DNA of 39,689 nucleotides from Microcaldota archaeon (GCA_021835105.1 JAKBQS010000003.1:1-39689); one strand, 5' to 3'. Counted from the stretch's first letter, positions 24,204 through 32,110 are shown. Notes: generated from the sequence alone by a model not told the origin. Made by a program: numbers and translations.

Positions 24204-25244
24204 TCACATTAGACTGAGCACATCAAAATGCTCCTCAGAACCTAGAATGGATGAGATTTCCCTTATCGAGACCCCAGTAAGCACAAGGCTGAAAAGAGGT
24301 AGTATGAATGAATAGGCTATAAAGTATGATAACTGGATGAGTAATGAATTTATGTATGATGAGAACATTGACTGTATTGAACTTGCTTGCGATTCTATTT
24401 CTCCCACGATACCGTATTGCGCAATTGAATTGGAGGTCGTTGCGCCGTTCAGGCTGGTTTTCAGCGACTCTGATTCGTTTAAGATGCTCCCCAGACCATA
24501 TCCATGCGAGTTATATGAAGCCTGATATCCATTTGCAACAATAATATCAAGAAGGTAGGACATTGGAAGGACAATGTATAGTGATACCGCAAGCGCTATT
24601 ATGAAACTTCCAATCTTTCTCGTGGGATACGTTGTGCGTAGTATAAAACCAACGGGGAGGAGGATTGAGGTGGTCGCTGCCGAAGAGAATAGCATGAGAG
24701 AACCCTGTACTAACACGCTTATCTCTGCGCCGCTGAGCATCCCGACTACGTATTTGATCTCGCTTATTATGGGGCTGAAAACCTGTGAGAATGAAAATGA
24801 GACTATCACCAGGCTTATCTTTATTGACTCTATAATGCCAAGCAGCCCGCTAAGTGCTAGAAGAGATGCTATTAGAGTGGCAAGCGAGTCAAAGATGGAT
24901 TGATGGTATATTCCATCATATGTGTAACCTGATCCAACCAGATAGTTATAGGAAAGGCACATTGCAGGATTGGATAAAGTCTGTGCGGGGCATGAAGAGA
25001 CAGATGCAGCCTGTACGCCTGATGAATTCATTATCTGCTGGAACATTCCACCTCCATAGAAGAAGGCAACTATCATGCCCAGTATAATTGAGCTTATTAC
25101 TACCTGTGTGAGCTCTTCCGCCCCGAAGTCCCTCAGCTTTTTAGACTTAAGCGCGTATCCCAGCCCTGCGGAGATTCCTGCTACCGATATCATTATTGAA
25201 AGTGTAATTAGCGGAATCTCGAAGATATAATTATGCTGCATCAT
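24204..25244 (-). CDS. VirB6/CedA-like polytopic membrane protein
   Basis: This 346-residue membrane protein has hydrophobic segments at about 8-31, 47-67, 119-140, 142-160, 176-202, 212-236 and 298-325. A loop after the second segment carries a Cys pair (C85 and C96). Another long polar loop (~238-297, Ser/Asn-rich) precedes the last helix, and the end (VLTGVSIREISSILG) resembles the C-terminus I associate with archaeal VirB6/CedA-type channel proteins. Such proteins form the inner-membrane DNA channel. It overlaps the pilin-like gene upstream by 4 nt and lies 4 nt before the VirB4 N-domain gene. Assignment is by topology and context. Confidence 0.65.
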   Translation of the reverse strand: MMQHNYIFEIPLITLSIMISVAGISAGLGYALKSKKLRDFGAEELTQVVISSIILGMIVAFFYGGGMFQQIMNSSGVQAASVSSCPAQTLSNPAMCLSYNYLVGSGYTYDGIYHQSIFDSLATLIASLLALSGLLGIIESIKISLVIVSFSFSQVFSPIISEIKYVVGMLSGAEISVLVQGSLMLFSSAATTSILLPVGFILRTTYPTRKIGSFIIALAVSLYIVLPMSYLLDIIVANGYQASYNSHGYGLGSILNESESLKTSLNGATTSNSIAQYGIVGEIESQASSIQSMFSSYINSLLIQLSYFIAYSFILPLFSLVLTGVSIREISSILGSEEHFDVLSLM

Positions 25245-25594
25245 ACCACAGTTGCGTTTGCCGTTTGGTTTGATATGAGATGAATTGACGCCTCTGCGAG
25301 TGTGGTTGATCCTACGGAGAGTACGGCAACTACTACTGCACCTATTATCATGTCTATTGCCATCGTGTGAAGTGAAGCGCGTTTATACGAAGGCATGAAC
25401 TGGCCAACGGCGTAGAATATCCCAGCGCATATGAATAGTATTGCGCTTAGTATCGGGCCTATCCTTATTAGCAGATCCTGTATCCCATTGAGCATGGATA
25501 TTATGTCTAAGGCGATCATTGTGCCCATCAGGGCGTTGCCGAAATTGCACCTTACATACAGAGCTGTTGCACCAAAGTTTGGTTCTTGCTGCAT
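25241..25594 (-). CDS. VirB2/TrbC-like pilin candidate
   Basis: This 117-residue protein has two strong helices: about 44-64 (IGPILSAILFICAGIFYAVG) and 79-100 (AIDMIIGAVVVAVLSVGST). They are separated by a short basic turn (FMPSYKRASLHT). This helix-basic turn-helix plan is that of VirB2/TrbC conjugative pilins and of the archaeal CedA1/TedC import pilins. It is the first gene of the operon and precedes the VirB6-like gene with a 4-nt overlap, the VirB2-first order seen in many T4SS operons. AGGT at 25601-25604 lies 6-7 nt before ATG 25594. No relaxase accompanies it. Confidence 0.65.
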   Translation of the reverse strand: MQQEPNFGATALYVRCNFGNALMGTMIALDIISMLNGIQDLLIRIGPILSAILFICAGIFYAVGQFMPSYKRASLHTMAIDMIIGAVVVAVLSVGSTTLAEASIHLISNQTANATVV

Positions 25595-25748
25595 CTAAAT
25601 ACCTTTTATTTTAGTATATGATTATATACTTAAATAAATATTTAAACCTTTTGGGGTTCATGCAATAACATAGTTATGTGGATAACTGGGTTTGGCTTTT
25701 CTGCGTAGGTTTTTTATACTTGAGTCAGGATTTATTTGTGGTGATATA
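25595..25748. promoter_or_regulatory. Divergent promoter/operator region between T4SS-like operon and sodN
   Basis: This 154-nt AT-rich spacer holds both promoters. A perfect dyad AGTATAT-N4-ATATACT at 25613-25630 overlaps a TATA-like sequence of the minus-strand operon. Three alternating half-sites ATAAC/GTTAT/ATAAC lie at 25665-25669, 25673-25677 and 25682-25686. For sodN, TTTTTATACTT at 25711-25721 is the TATA box and GGTGAT at 25739-25744 the ribosome binding site before ATG 25749. The dyads look like regulator-binding sites, but the regulator is unknown. Confidence 0.5.
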
Positions 25749-26267
25749 ATGACATCTATCAGAAGCATGGCTAACTCGATTTTAAACGTGGCAGACAGTG
25801 TCTTCAACTTTGAAGTGGCATATGCGCATTGCGATGTGCCTTGCGGCATTTATGATCCGCACGCTGCGCAGCTCTCTGCGCATACGGTAATAAGGATGGA
25901 TATGCTGATAGCCGATTTGAGCAAGCAGCAGAACCCTACTGCGGAAGACAGGAATAAGATGATACGCTGCGTGCAGGTGAAGGAACAGCATGCAGAGATC
26001 TGCAAGAGCGAAGTGCGCATAATATGGGGCGATTATTTCAAGCCAGAGCACATAAAGGCAAATCCAGAGCTTAACGAACTGGTATGGAATATAATGCATG
26101 CGGCTTCAAAAGCAAAGCAGACTGTCGACATAAAGAATGGCGAGGAGCTACTTGCAAATGTGAACAGATTTGCGGAGATATTCTGGAAGACAAAGGGAGT
26201 GGAGACCAAGAGGGCCAAGTCCTTTTATCCGACAGAAGAGCGCGAGATGGTATTTCCAAAGGTCTAA
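25749..26267 (+). CDS. sodN: Nickel superoxide dismutase precursor
   Basis: This enzyme dismutates superoxide at a nickel centre held by the N-terminal nickel hook. From ATG 25749 (GGTGAT ribosome binding site), a 26-residue leader ends AYA, and the mature chain begins HCDVPCGIYDP, keeping the ligands His1, Cys2 and Cys6 and the conserved Asp3, Pro5 and Tyr9. The rest is the expected helical bundle. The mature part is about 146 residues, longer than the ~117 of the Streptomyces enzyme. Ni-SOD is chiefly known from bacteria and some algae, so an archaeal copy is notable. The maturation protease gene follows 15 nt downstream. No Fe/Mn SOD is visible in the window. Confidence 0.93.
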   Translation: MTSIRSMANSILNVADSVFNFEVAYAHCDVPCGIYDPHAAQLSAHTVIRMDMLIADLSKQQNPTAEDRNKMIRCVQVKEQHAEICKSEVRIIWGDYFKPEHIKANPELNELVWNIMHAASKAKQTVDIKNGEELLANVNRFAEIFWKTKGVETKRAKSFYPTEEREMVFPKV

Positions 26268-26282
26268 TTTGCGGGCGGCTTC

Positions 26283-26567
26283 ATGTGGCCGTTAAGGATA
26301 GTACGCGTGGCTGATAGGAGCATGGAGCCCACAATTAAGGATGGCAGCTTCGTGCTCGCCCTTTTTTCTTTTTTTGGATTGCGTGCAGGGGATATAGTAC
26401 TCCTGCGGCACCCTGCAAGCAATATGCTGATTATAAAGAGGGTCTTAAGGATATCCGGAGATAAGGTGTGGGTAGAAGGTGACAACAAGAAGGAAAGCAG
26501 CGATAGCAGGAAGTTCGGTTGGGTAGATTCAAGGAATGTCGCTGGAAAGGTAATAGTGCGTCTTTAG
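26283..26567 (+). CDS. sodX: S26-type protease, probable Ni-SOD maturation factor
   Basis: This is a small signal-peptidase-like Ser/Lys protease. The nucleophile lies in DRSMEPTIKDGS (Ser13), and the general-base Lys is in MLIIKRVLRI (Lys52). GDNKKESSDSRKFGWVD is the third conserved block of the S26 family. It lacks a membrane anchor, as SodX proteins do, and its length (94 aa) fits. Position just after sodN, in the same orientation, indicates it trims the leader so that the nickel hook can form. Its stop overlaps the end of the convergent pilin gene. Confidence 0.88.
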   Translation: MWPLRIVRVADRSMEPTIKDGSFVLALFSFFGLRAGDIVLLRHPASNMLIIKRVLRISGDKVWVEGDNKKESSDSRKFGWVDSRNVAGKVIVRL

Positions 26568-27034
26568 TTTGATATTTCTACAACCAGCTTGCCTGAGACA
26601 AACTGTGGAAAGAGAGTAGAAGCATCAGTGTAGTTTATTGCTATGAATCCTGAATAGTAGTTGCCTATCGTTCCTGAAAAAGCGGTGTCGTTTGAATAGC
26701 ACTGGATATTTAACGTGGATGAGCTGCCCGTAGGCAGGTATATCTCGTTTGATGGGGGATTGTTAATTTGGGATAGGACAGTTGATGCCTGCGGTGCGAA
26801 GCATCCTATGTCTTTTATATAGAGCGGGTTTGCCGTGTTCTTGATGGTAACTGCGACTACGCCGTTCTGTGACATATAGTAATTTGTGCACTCAAAACCT
26901 GCCCCTATTATACACTCGCTAGGTGTAGACGGCCTTAGGCTGTAGAAGACGAACCCTATTACTATGGCTAGTATTAGGAGTGCCCAGCCGTAGGTTGTAA
27001 GATATTCAAGGGCGCTTTGTAGTTTTGTCATCAT
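26564..27034 (-). CDS. Type IV pilin-like protein with class III signal peptide
   Basis: The short leader MMTKL is followed by QSALEYLTTYGWALLILAIV, the archaeal class III signal sequence and pilin core helix, processed by an archaeal prepilin peptidase. The remaining ~125 residues form a probable surface-exposed beta domain with four Cys and a few N-glycosylation sequons. Pilins with this QSALEYL start are frequent in DPANN genomes. A TATA-like element at 27064-27072 on the minus strand lies ~34 nt upstream of the start. No pilus ATPase or platform protein is nearby, so assembly factors must be elsewhere. Confidence 0.82.
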   Translation of the reverse strand: MMTKLQSALEYLTTYGWALLILAIVIGFVFYSLRPSTPSECIIGAGFECTNYYMSQNGVVAVTIKNTANPLYIKDIGCFAPQASTVLSQINNPPSNEIYLPTGSSSTLNIQCYSNDTAFSGTIGNYYSGFIAINYTDASTLFPQFVSGKLVVEISN

Positions 27035-27197
27035 GCAGCACCATTGGTAATACTACATTGTTGGTTATATATTCGTATTGCTAGATAAAGAAGAGACCGG
27101 GAAAACTGGTGTAGAGCCGCAGATACATGTTAATAGCGGATAAAAACCAATATAACTTTTAATTGTTAGGTTTAACAACTATATGATGGTGCAATAC
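27035..27197. promoter_or_regulatory. Divergent promoter region (pilin / MinD-like ATPase)
   Basis: This spacer carries a minus-strand TATA-like element ATATATAAC at 27064-27072 for the pilin and a plus-strand element near 27149-27160 for the ATPase. GATGGTG at 27185-27191 lies 6 nt before ATG 27198 and favours that start over ATG 27183. I see no gene in between. Confidence 0.4.
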
Positions 27198-27986
27198 ATG
27201 CCCAAGCCATATGTAATAAGGGTATCTTCTGAGAAAGGCGGAGTCGGAAAGACTACCGTTTCAGTAAATGTAGCCTGCGCATTGCGGGTGCTTAAGTATA
27301 AAGTCCTGCTTGTAGACACGGATATTGCCACTCCAAGCGTAGGCGAATATCTAGGAATCAGGGACATAGAGAAGGGCTACAAGGAGATACTCAAGGGAGA
27401 GGCCAAGATAGAGGACATACTCTTCGCTTACGAGCCTCTTGACCTGAAGATAGTTCTTGGCAGCACCTCGCAGACGCCTTTCAACCCTACTGCAGAGCAG
27501 ATAACTAAATTCTACGAGCAAATCACGAAGTTAGATTATGATTTTATAGTCATAGATTCGCCGCCTGGATTTTTCATAGAGGGACCTGCCAGGTTTTATG
27601 ACGAAGTTGCTATAGTAACAACACCTGATACTACCTCGTGCGTAAGCAGCGCAAGGCTGGCGAGAATATGTGACAAGTACAGGATAAAGCACAGGCTTAT
27701 TGTGAACAGGTCGGGTTACAACAGCAAGTTCGAGATGAGCACCGAAGACATAGAGAAGATGTATGGCGATGTGATATACGGGATGATACCAGAGGATAAG
27801 ATAATATCCGAGAGTCTTGTTAGGCATCAGCCTGCTTACATACTAAACAAGTCATCGCCTTTCTCTTTGGCTATAGAAGAGGTATGCAAGGGATATGCAC
27901 TTAGGATAGGAGATCCGCGGCCAGAGCCTCCACCTAGTAGAAAGGGATTTTTTGGGGCGCTTGCTGGAGTATTTGGCATAAAGTAA
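27198..27986 (+). CDS. MinD/ParA-family ATPase
   Basis: This deviant-Walker ATPase is involved in positioning or partitioning at membrane or nucleoid. It has the signature EKGGVGKTTVSVNVA near residues 12-26, DTDIATPSVGEYLG as A'/switch region and FIVIDSPPGF as Walker B. The C-terminus, after a Pro-rich linker (PRPEPPPS), is RKGFFGALAGVFGIK, an amphipathic helix like MinD membrane-targeting sequences. No MinC/MinE or ParB partner is adjacent. It lies opposite a pilin gene, so a role in placing surface structures is possible, as is chromosome or septum placement. Confidence 0.85.
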   Translation: MPKPYVIRVSSEKGGVGKTTVSVNVACALRVLKYKVLLVDTDIATPSVGEYLGIRDIEKGYKEILKGEAKIEDILFAYEPLDLKIVLGSTSQTPFNPTAEQITKFYEQITKLDYDFIVIDSPPGFFIEGPARFYDEVAIVTTPDTTSCVSSARLARICDKYRIKHRLIVNRSGYNSKFEMSTEDIEKMYGDVIYGMIPEDKIISESLVRHQPAYILNKSSPFSLAIEEVCKGYALRIGDPRPEPPPSRKGFFGALAGVFGIK

Positions 27987-28021
27987 ATCATCTTATCCTT
28001 CTTTCAATAGTTATTTGCAGC

Positions 28022-29074
28022 TTATTCTCCTCCTGAAGGGACAGAATCAGGGTTCCATCTGAGCATCTTGTATTCCTTCTGTACGTCTACGCTGCGCAAT
28101 GGAAGGCGCCCGAGTAGTAGTTCCTGAGCTTCGCCATATTCCATCTTTACATTGTGCTTTTTGAAGACATTTTGGTGGTACAGCACGTCGTTTTCGTAAC
28201 CCTTCTTGTAGTTATCGAATACGCCCATAGTAAAGAAGTCGTAACTGCCTATAAGAGGAACGCATAGCACATATCGGTTAAAGAATGAGTATTTGTCATC
28301 TTCCATGAAAGCCTTCCTTGCCTCTGCGGAATCTGCTTCGTAGCCGTGTGTGGGATTGTATTTGGCAAAGAATGGTATTATGGAAACATTTTTCTGTGGC
28401 TGCATGCTTATCGTGAACTCCTCTATGTACCCCATAGACTGCAGCTTGCCCATATTGTATGCAACCGTATTGAAGTGCATCCCGGTAAGTTTTGAGAGGT
28501 CCTGGAATGAAATCCTGGAATTTGAGTTCAGAGCCAGCAGCAGCGATTTATACTTGGCCTTTATGTTTATCAAGGAAAGCGCCTCGTTCCTCATGGGAAA
28601 GTAACCGAGCTGCCTGTGCACAACTTCGGAAGCCTTCCATTCTACGCCGTAGTCGCTTAGCAGTATCTGCATTGATTTGTCCCAGTGGGCATATTCTCGT
28701 GAGGAGAGCGCGTTTGCGTATACCACCATGCTATAGGTTCCTTTCACGCTGAAGGCAACCTGCGGGATATAGTATTTTGATAGTATTTTCTGTATTTCCC
28801 CCCAGTCTGGCTCTTCCCTGAATTTCACAAGTATAAGATGTGGCGAGTTGAAACCAAGCTTCCTCTGGTTCAGGCTCAGGGTGTATGACATCCCAGCAGC
28901 TTCCTGCAGCTTGATGATCTTTTCTGATGCGGTCTTCCGTGAAACGCCTGCGAACTTCGATATCTCTGATATTGATGACCGCGAGTCTTCTGAAAGCTTC
29001 CTGACTATCTTGCGCAGTTCTATGCTGTATGAATGATTGAATTCGTTCTCGAAACCGTAGCCTTTTATCTCCAT
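28022..29074 (-). CDS. Lrp/AsnC-type regulator with two HTH domains (second copy)
   Basis: This is a transcription regulator with a first AsnC-like HTH at about residues 20-65 (RKIVRKLSEDSRSSISEISK then AGVSRKTASEKIIKL). The central region is homologous to the first copy (HLILVKFREEPDW, GTYSMVVYA), and a second HTH lies at about 180-225 (LLLALNSNSRISFQDLSK). It is a full-length paralogue of the protein at 1969-2973. It is divergent from a DMT transporter 81 nt away, a typical arrangement for a local regulator that senses the transported metabolite. The C-terminus is hydrophilic and disordered. Confidence 0.8.
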   Translation of the reverse strand: MEIKGYGFENEFNHSYSIELRKIVRKLSEDSRSSISEISKFAGVSRKTASEKIIKLQEAAGMSYTLSLNQRKLGFNSPHLILVKFREEPDWGEIQKILSKYYIPQVAFSVKGTYSMVVYANALSSREYAHWDKSMQILLSDYGVEWKASEVVHRQLGYFPMRNEALSLINIKAKYKSLLLALNSNSRISFQDLSKLTGMHFNTVAYNMGKLQSMGYIEEFTISMQPQKNVSIIPFFAKYNPTHGYEADSAEARKAFMEDDKYSFFNRYVLCVPLIGSYDFFTMGVFDNYKKGYENDVLYHQNVFKKHNVKMEYGEAQELLLGRLPLRSVDVQKEYKMLRWNPDSVPSGGE

Positions 29075-29155
29075 TTACTACACAAAATAACAAATAATTT
29101 CATAAGCTTTTTTATTTTGCAATAAATTTAAATCCTTTCATTAAGAGCTTTATCC
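29075..29155. promoter_or_regulatory. Divergent promoter (Lrp regulator / DMT transporter)
   Basis: This 81-nt AT-rich spacer contains AATAAATTTAAATCC at 29121-29135, a TATA-like element about 25 nt before the transporter ATG 29156, and AT-rich sequence near 29088-29104 for the minus gene. The regulator most likely binds here, as Lrp-family proteins commonly control adjacent divergent genes. No clear dyad was identified. Confidence 0.4.
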
Positions 29156-30445
29156 ATGGATATCGGAAAGAAGGCAAATACCTACCTCCTTCTCGCACTG
29201 CTCCTTGGGGCGGCTATGCCAGTAATGCTCGACCTTGCAGCAAGTGCAAATATATACGAATTCCTGTTTTTTGCATATGTGCTCTCAACAGCTGGATCCC
29301 TTATCTTTGCCGTGAAGAGCGGGAAGATTAGCAGGCTCTCTGCTTACTTGAAGAACAGGAGGAGCTTCTTCCTGCTCGTTGTAATAGGGTTACTCAATTA
29401 TGCTTTCCTTGAGTTCGGACTGTTGGTTGCGGAGAGATCCGTAGGAGCATCGCTCGCGACTGTGGTATACAGGTCTTACCCTGTATTGATGCTGCTTTTC
29501 CTTCCGTTTATACTTAGGGAGTCTGTGACTAAGAGGCAGGTTGCTGCCCTTGCGCTTGCTTTTCTAGGCATATACATTGCGCTTACAGGAGGCTCTGCGT
29601 TGAGCGTCAGTGCGACCGAGGTGGTACCGATAGCGCTCCTTGTAGGAATAGCTTTGATGAGTGCCGTAGGAACAACACTTGTGAAGAAATTTGCGTTTGA
29701 CATGGAGAGCAGCATGTTTATCTTCAACCTTGCGAACCTCGCGTTTTTTGGTATTCTCTTCGCAGCGGCAGGCTTCCCGCATGAGGCGCTAGGTACAGCT
29801 TCAATACTGGCCCTTGTATACGTAGGCGTGGTTTACAATGTATTTGTAGGCTTTATGTACTACTGGTCCCTGCGCGTCATCAAGACTACGCTCTTCACGA
29901 ACATATACTTCCTCTCCCCATTTGTAACATTCATATTCTCTTATCTTATACTCGGAGAGCCCATAAGGGTTTATTATCTTGCTATAGCAGCGCTTGTAAG
30001 CGTAGGGATAATAATACAGCGTAAGGACACAAAGGGAGGCACGTATCACTCGAAGAAGGCAGAGACGCATAGGGAGTTTCCCCTCTTTGACGTAACAGGT
30101 GCATTCGGAAACTCTGACGCGCCTTATATAACATCGGCGCTTGATTCGGATGGCAGGATACTTGCAGCACGCGTTAATTCAGGGCATATTGGAATTGTTG
30201 AGAATATATTGAGGAACGACAGGGATTTTGTGGGCTATGCGGAAAGTGCCATAATGCTCAGGCCGGGGAGCGAGATGCACGTAGAAGAGTCGAAGTATAT
30301 AAAAGCAGCCATAGGCGCCTCAGACTCTGACCATATACTGATAAGCATAGGAGACATGGATTACAGCGAGGGCTTCTTTGAGCTCCTGGCGCAGAAAGCG
30401 GGCAATGAACCATTCGTAAATTCTAACGTTAAGTTTACAAAATAA
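29156..30445 (+). CDS. DMT/EamA transporter with extra C-terminal domain
   Basis: The first ~285 residues are ten hydrophobic segments in two EamA repeats (for example YLLLALLLGAAMPVMLDL, VVIGLLNYAFLEFGLL, VTFIFSYLILGEPIRVYYLA), a secondary transporter of the cytoplasmic membrane. From about residue 290 a soluble domain of ~140 residues follows (DVTGAFGNSDAPYITSALD onwards), with alternating strands and helices. Most EamA proteins stop near 300 residues, so this tail is an unusual addition, perhaps a ligand-sensing or regulatory domain. It is paired with a divergent Lrp-type regulator. The domain is not one I recognise. Confidence 0.82.
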   Translation: MDIGKKANTYLLLALLLGAAMPVMLDLAASANIYEFLFFAYVLSTAGSLIFAVKSGKISRLSAYLKNRRSFFLLVVIGLLNYAFLEFGLLVAERSVGASLATVVYRSYPVLMLLFLPFILRESVTKRQVAALALAFLGIYIALTGGSALSVSATEVVPIALLVGIALMSAVGTTLVKKFAFDMESSMFIFNLANLAFFGILFAAAGFPHEALGTASILALVYVGVVYNVFVGFMYYWSLRVIKTTLFTNIYFLSPFVTFIFSYLILGEPIRVYYLAIAALVSVGIIIQRKDTKGGTYHSKKAETHREFPLFDVTGAFGNSDAPYITSALDSDGRILAARVNSGHIGIVENILRNDRDFVGYAESAIMLRPGSEMHVEESKYIKAAIGASDSDHILISIGDMDYSEGFFELLAQKAGNEPFVNSNVKFTK

Positions 30446-30477
30446 CAATCTTTCTTACCAATAAATTAATTTTTACA

Positions 30478-30577
30478 ATAGTTTAAATATATATCGTATT
30501 ATATACTTAATATAAGTGTGGCTATTTTCTATTTCCAACCCCCACTGAAAACCCACACTTATGCTATTTATTTTTTA
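30478..30577 (+). ncRNA. Candidate small RNA or hairpin terminator
   Basis: Between two convergent genes, a TATA-like TTTAAATATATATCG (30482-30496) is followed ~20 nt later by a perfect 10-bp inverted repeat: ATAAGTGTGG at 30512-30521 and CCACACTTAT at 30553-30562. The loop is 31 nt, and a T-rich run follows (30566-30576). An internal CCCCAC offers an alternative partner for the GTGG of the left arm. A promoter-hairpin-T-run unit suggests a short structured transcript, but a bidirectional terminator for the flanking convergent genes is an equally simple explanation. Confidence 0.35.
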
Positions 30578-30578
30578 C

Positions 30579-31268
30579 TTATATCTTGTCCAGCCTTAGC
30601 TTTATCTCTTCAGTTGTCAGCTTTGTTGTAAGCAGAGGCATCTTCTCTATCTGGGATATCTTTATGGCAACCTTGTCCACGTTATCTATGTTCTGCAGGA
30701 CTACCAGCCTAGGTTTTATTGGAGCCACGCGTATCACCACCATTGGGGATCTGCCTGTGCTAACGCCATCGAATATGAATACCCGCTCGCTCGTATTGCC
30801 GAAAAGCTTTGGATACTCGTTTGGCGATATCTCCAGTATCACCCTTAGGCTGTCTATCATAGTGTATCCGAAAAGTTTTATGTTATCCAGATAGCCAGGG
30901 TTTGAGACTACCTTTGCTTCTATTATCCTTGCAAAGTCGTCACCGTCTATTGGAGCAGCAAAGTCGTGTATTGAATAGAAAGGATTTTCCGACTGCGGAT
31001 GGTTATACCTTCCGAGATTTCTTGCTATCTCTCCGCCCCTTTTTGAATCAAGCTCAAATAGGGCGTTTACGAATCTCTTTATTATTCCGACGCCAGGGCT
31101 GGCCCTTCTGTTACCCTCATAATCGCTTATTGTTGAGGTAGATATCTTGAGAAACTTTGAGAGCTCAACCTGTGAAATGCCGAACAGCTCGCGCCATTTC
31201 TTCATGGTGCTCCCCGGGGTATCAGAGAGGGCAATCTCTCCCGCAATCCTTTCCTGCAATTCGTCCAT
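30579..31268 (-). CDS. XRE-type HTH transcription regulator
   Basis: The N-terminal ~75 residues contain a Cro/CI-type helix-turn-helix (FGISQVELSKFLKISTSTIS followed by DYEGNRRASPG). The remaining ~150 residues are an archaeal-specific sensor-like domain with no metal or cofactor motif that I can name (similar in plan to COG1709 predicted regulators). The size (229 aa) fits. ATG 31268 lies 44 nt downstream of the stop of the membrane-protein gene on the same strand. Targets are unknown. Confidence 0.82.
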   Translation of the reverse strand: MDELQERIAGEIALSDTPGSTMKKWRELFGISQVELSKFLKISTSTISDYEGNRRASPGVGIIKRFVNALFELDSKRGGEIARNLGRYNHPQSENPFYSIHDFAAPIDGDDFARIIEAKVVSNPGYLDNIKLFGYTMIDSLRVILEISPNEYPKLFGNTSERVFIFDGVSTGRSPMVVIRVAPIKPRLVVLQNIDNVDKVAIKISQIEKMPLLTTKLTTEEIKLRLDKI

Positions 31269-31312
31269 AAGAGTATATTGCGTCTAAAGGCTTAATAGCC
31301 TATCGACGAATG

Positions 31313-32110
31313 TCACTTAGACACATTCTTGTGCTTCCGCTTTGGCTTGCTGCGTACGGCAAGCTTTGTACGCGGATGTGGCTTTTTCGTAGATGTCTTT
31401 CTCCTGCTTAACTTTTCAAGGCGCTCGTATGCCTTTTCTATGCTTGCATCTTCCATGCGTTCCTCTTCTATCGCCTTCTTTGATTTCATCATCAGTGATA
31501 GTATTATGAGTATCATGCCGACGAAAGATAGCGAAGGGCCTGCTATAGATGTTAGGGAGACCGATCCTATGTAATTTGTAGGAAGCGAGGATATCTTCGT
31601 AGAGAAGTAATTGTATATTAGGGTGCTTGAATTGCTCCCGGTGTTCCTGAATGTCATGTAGTAAGTGCCATTCTCTGATATAAACGAGGAGTATGCAAGT
31701 GGACTGTAGCTCTCAATGGCATTTGCAGGGAGTGAAGTGCTTGAGTTATAGGTATAGGTATAGACGCCGCTGTAATTAGGATAGCCTATGCTGTAAATGC
31801 CCTTGCTGCGCAGTGCCATAGCGTAGGAAGAATTTATGCTGTTGTATGCTATCGAGTTCGCAATAGGAAGTGCAGAGTAATTTTCAAATAGGTAAAGCGT
31901 AGGTTCTGTGGATTTGAATTCCGCGACTGCTATGCCCGTGCCATTTACCTGGATGGGAACGGATATGGAACTATTTGGTGTCATTTCTATGGTATGGTAC
32001 GCGCTTATGTTTAGCCCTTGGTACTGGTTTGAAGGGGGAACGGAGAGAAATAGTATTGCCAGCCCGAATATAAACAGGAGTACGCCCATGTATAATACTT
32101 TCTTATTCAT
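31313..32110 (-). CDS. Surface-exposed membrane protein with two helices and basic tail
   Basis: This unrecognised protein has an N-terminal helix (residues ~5-24), an external domain of ~160 residues and a second helix near 185-207 (SLTSIAGPSLSFVGMILIIL). The external domain is rich in Ser, Thr, Tyr and N-glycosylation sequons (NSS, NGT, NYS, NSSTS). A cytosolic tail follows that becomes strongly basic (KKPHPRTKLAVRSKPKRKHK). The topology predicts an N-glycosylated ectodomain with a positively charged cytoplasmic end that could touch lipids or nucleic acid. It is divergent from the KaiC-like gene. Confidence 0.65.
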   Translation of the reverse strand: MNKKVLYMGVLLFIFGLAILFLSVPPSNQYQGLNISAYHTIEMTPNSSISVPIQVNGTGIAVAEFKSTEPTLYLFENYSALPIANSIAYNSINSSYAMALRSKGIYSIGYPNYSGVYTYTYNSSTSLPANAIESYSPLAYSSFISENGTYYMTFRNTGSNSSTLIYNYFSTKISSLPTNYIGSVSLTSIAGPSLSFVGMILIILSLMMKSKKAIEEERMEDASIEKAYERLEKLSRRKTSTKKPHPRTKLAVRSKPKRKHKNVSK

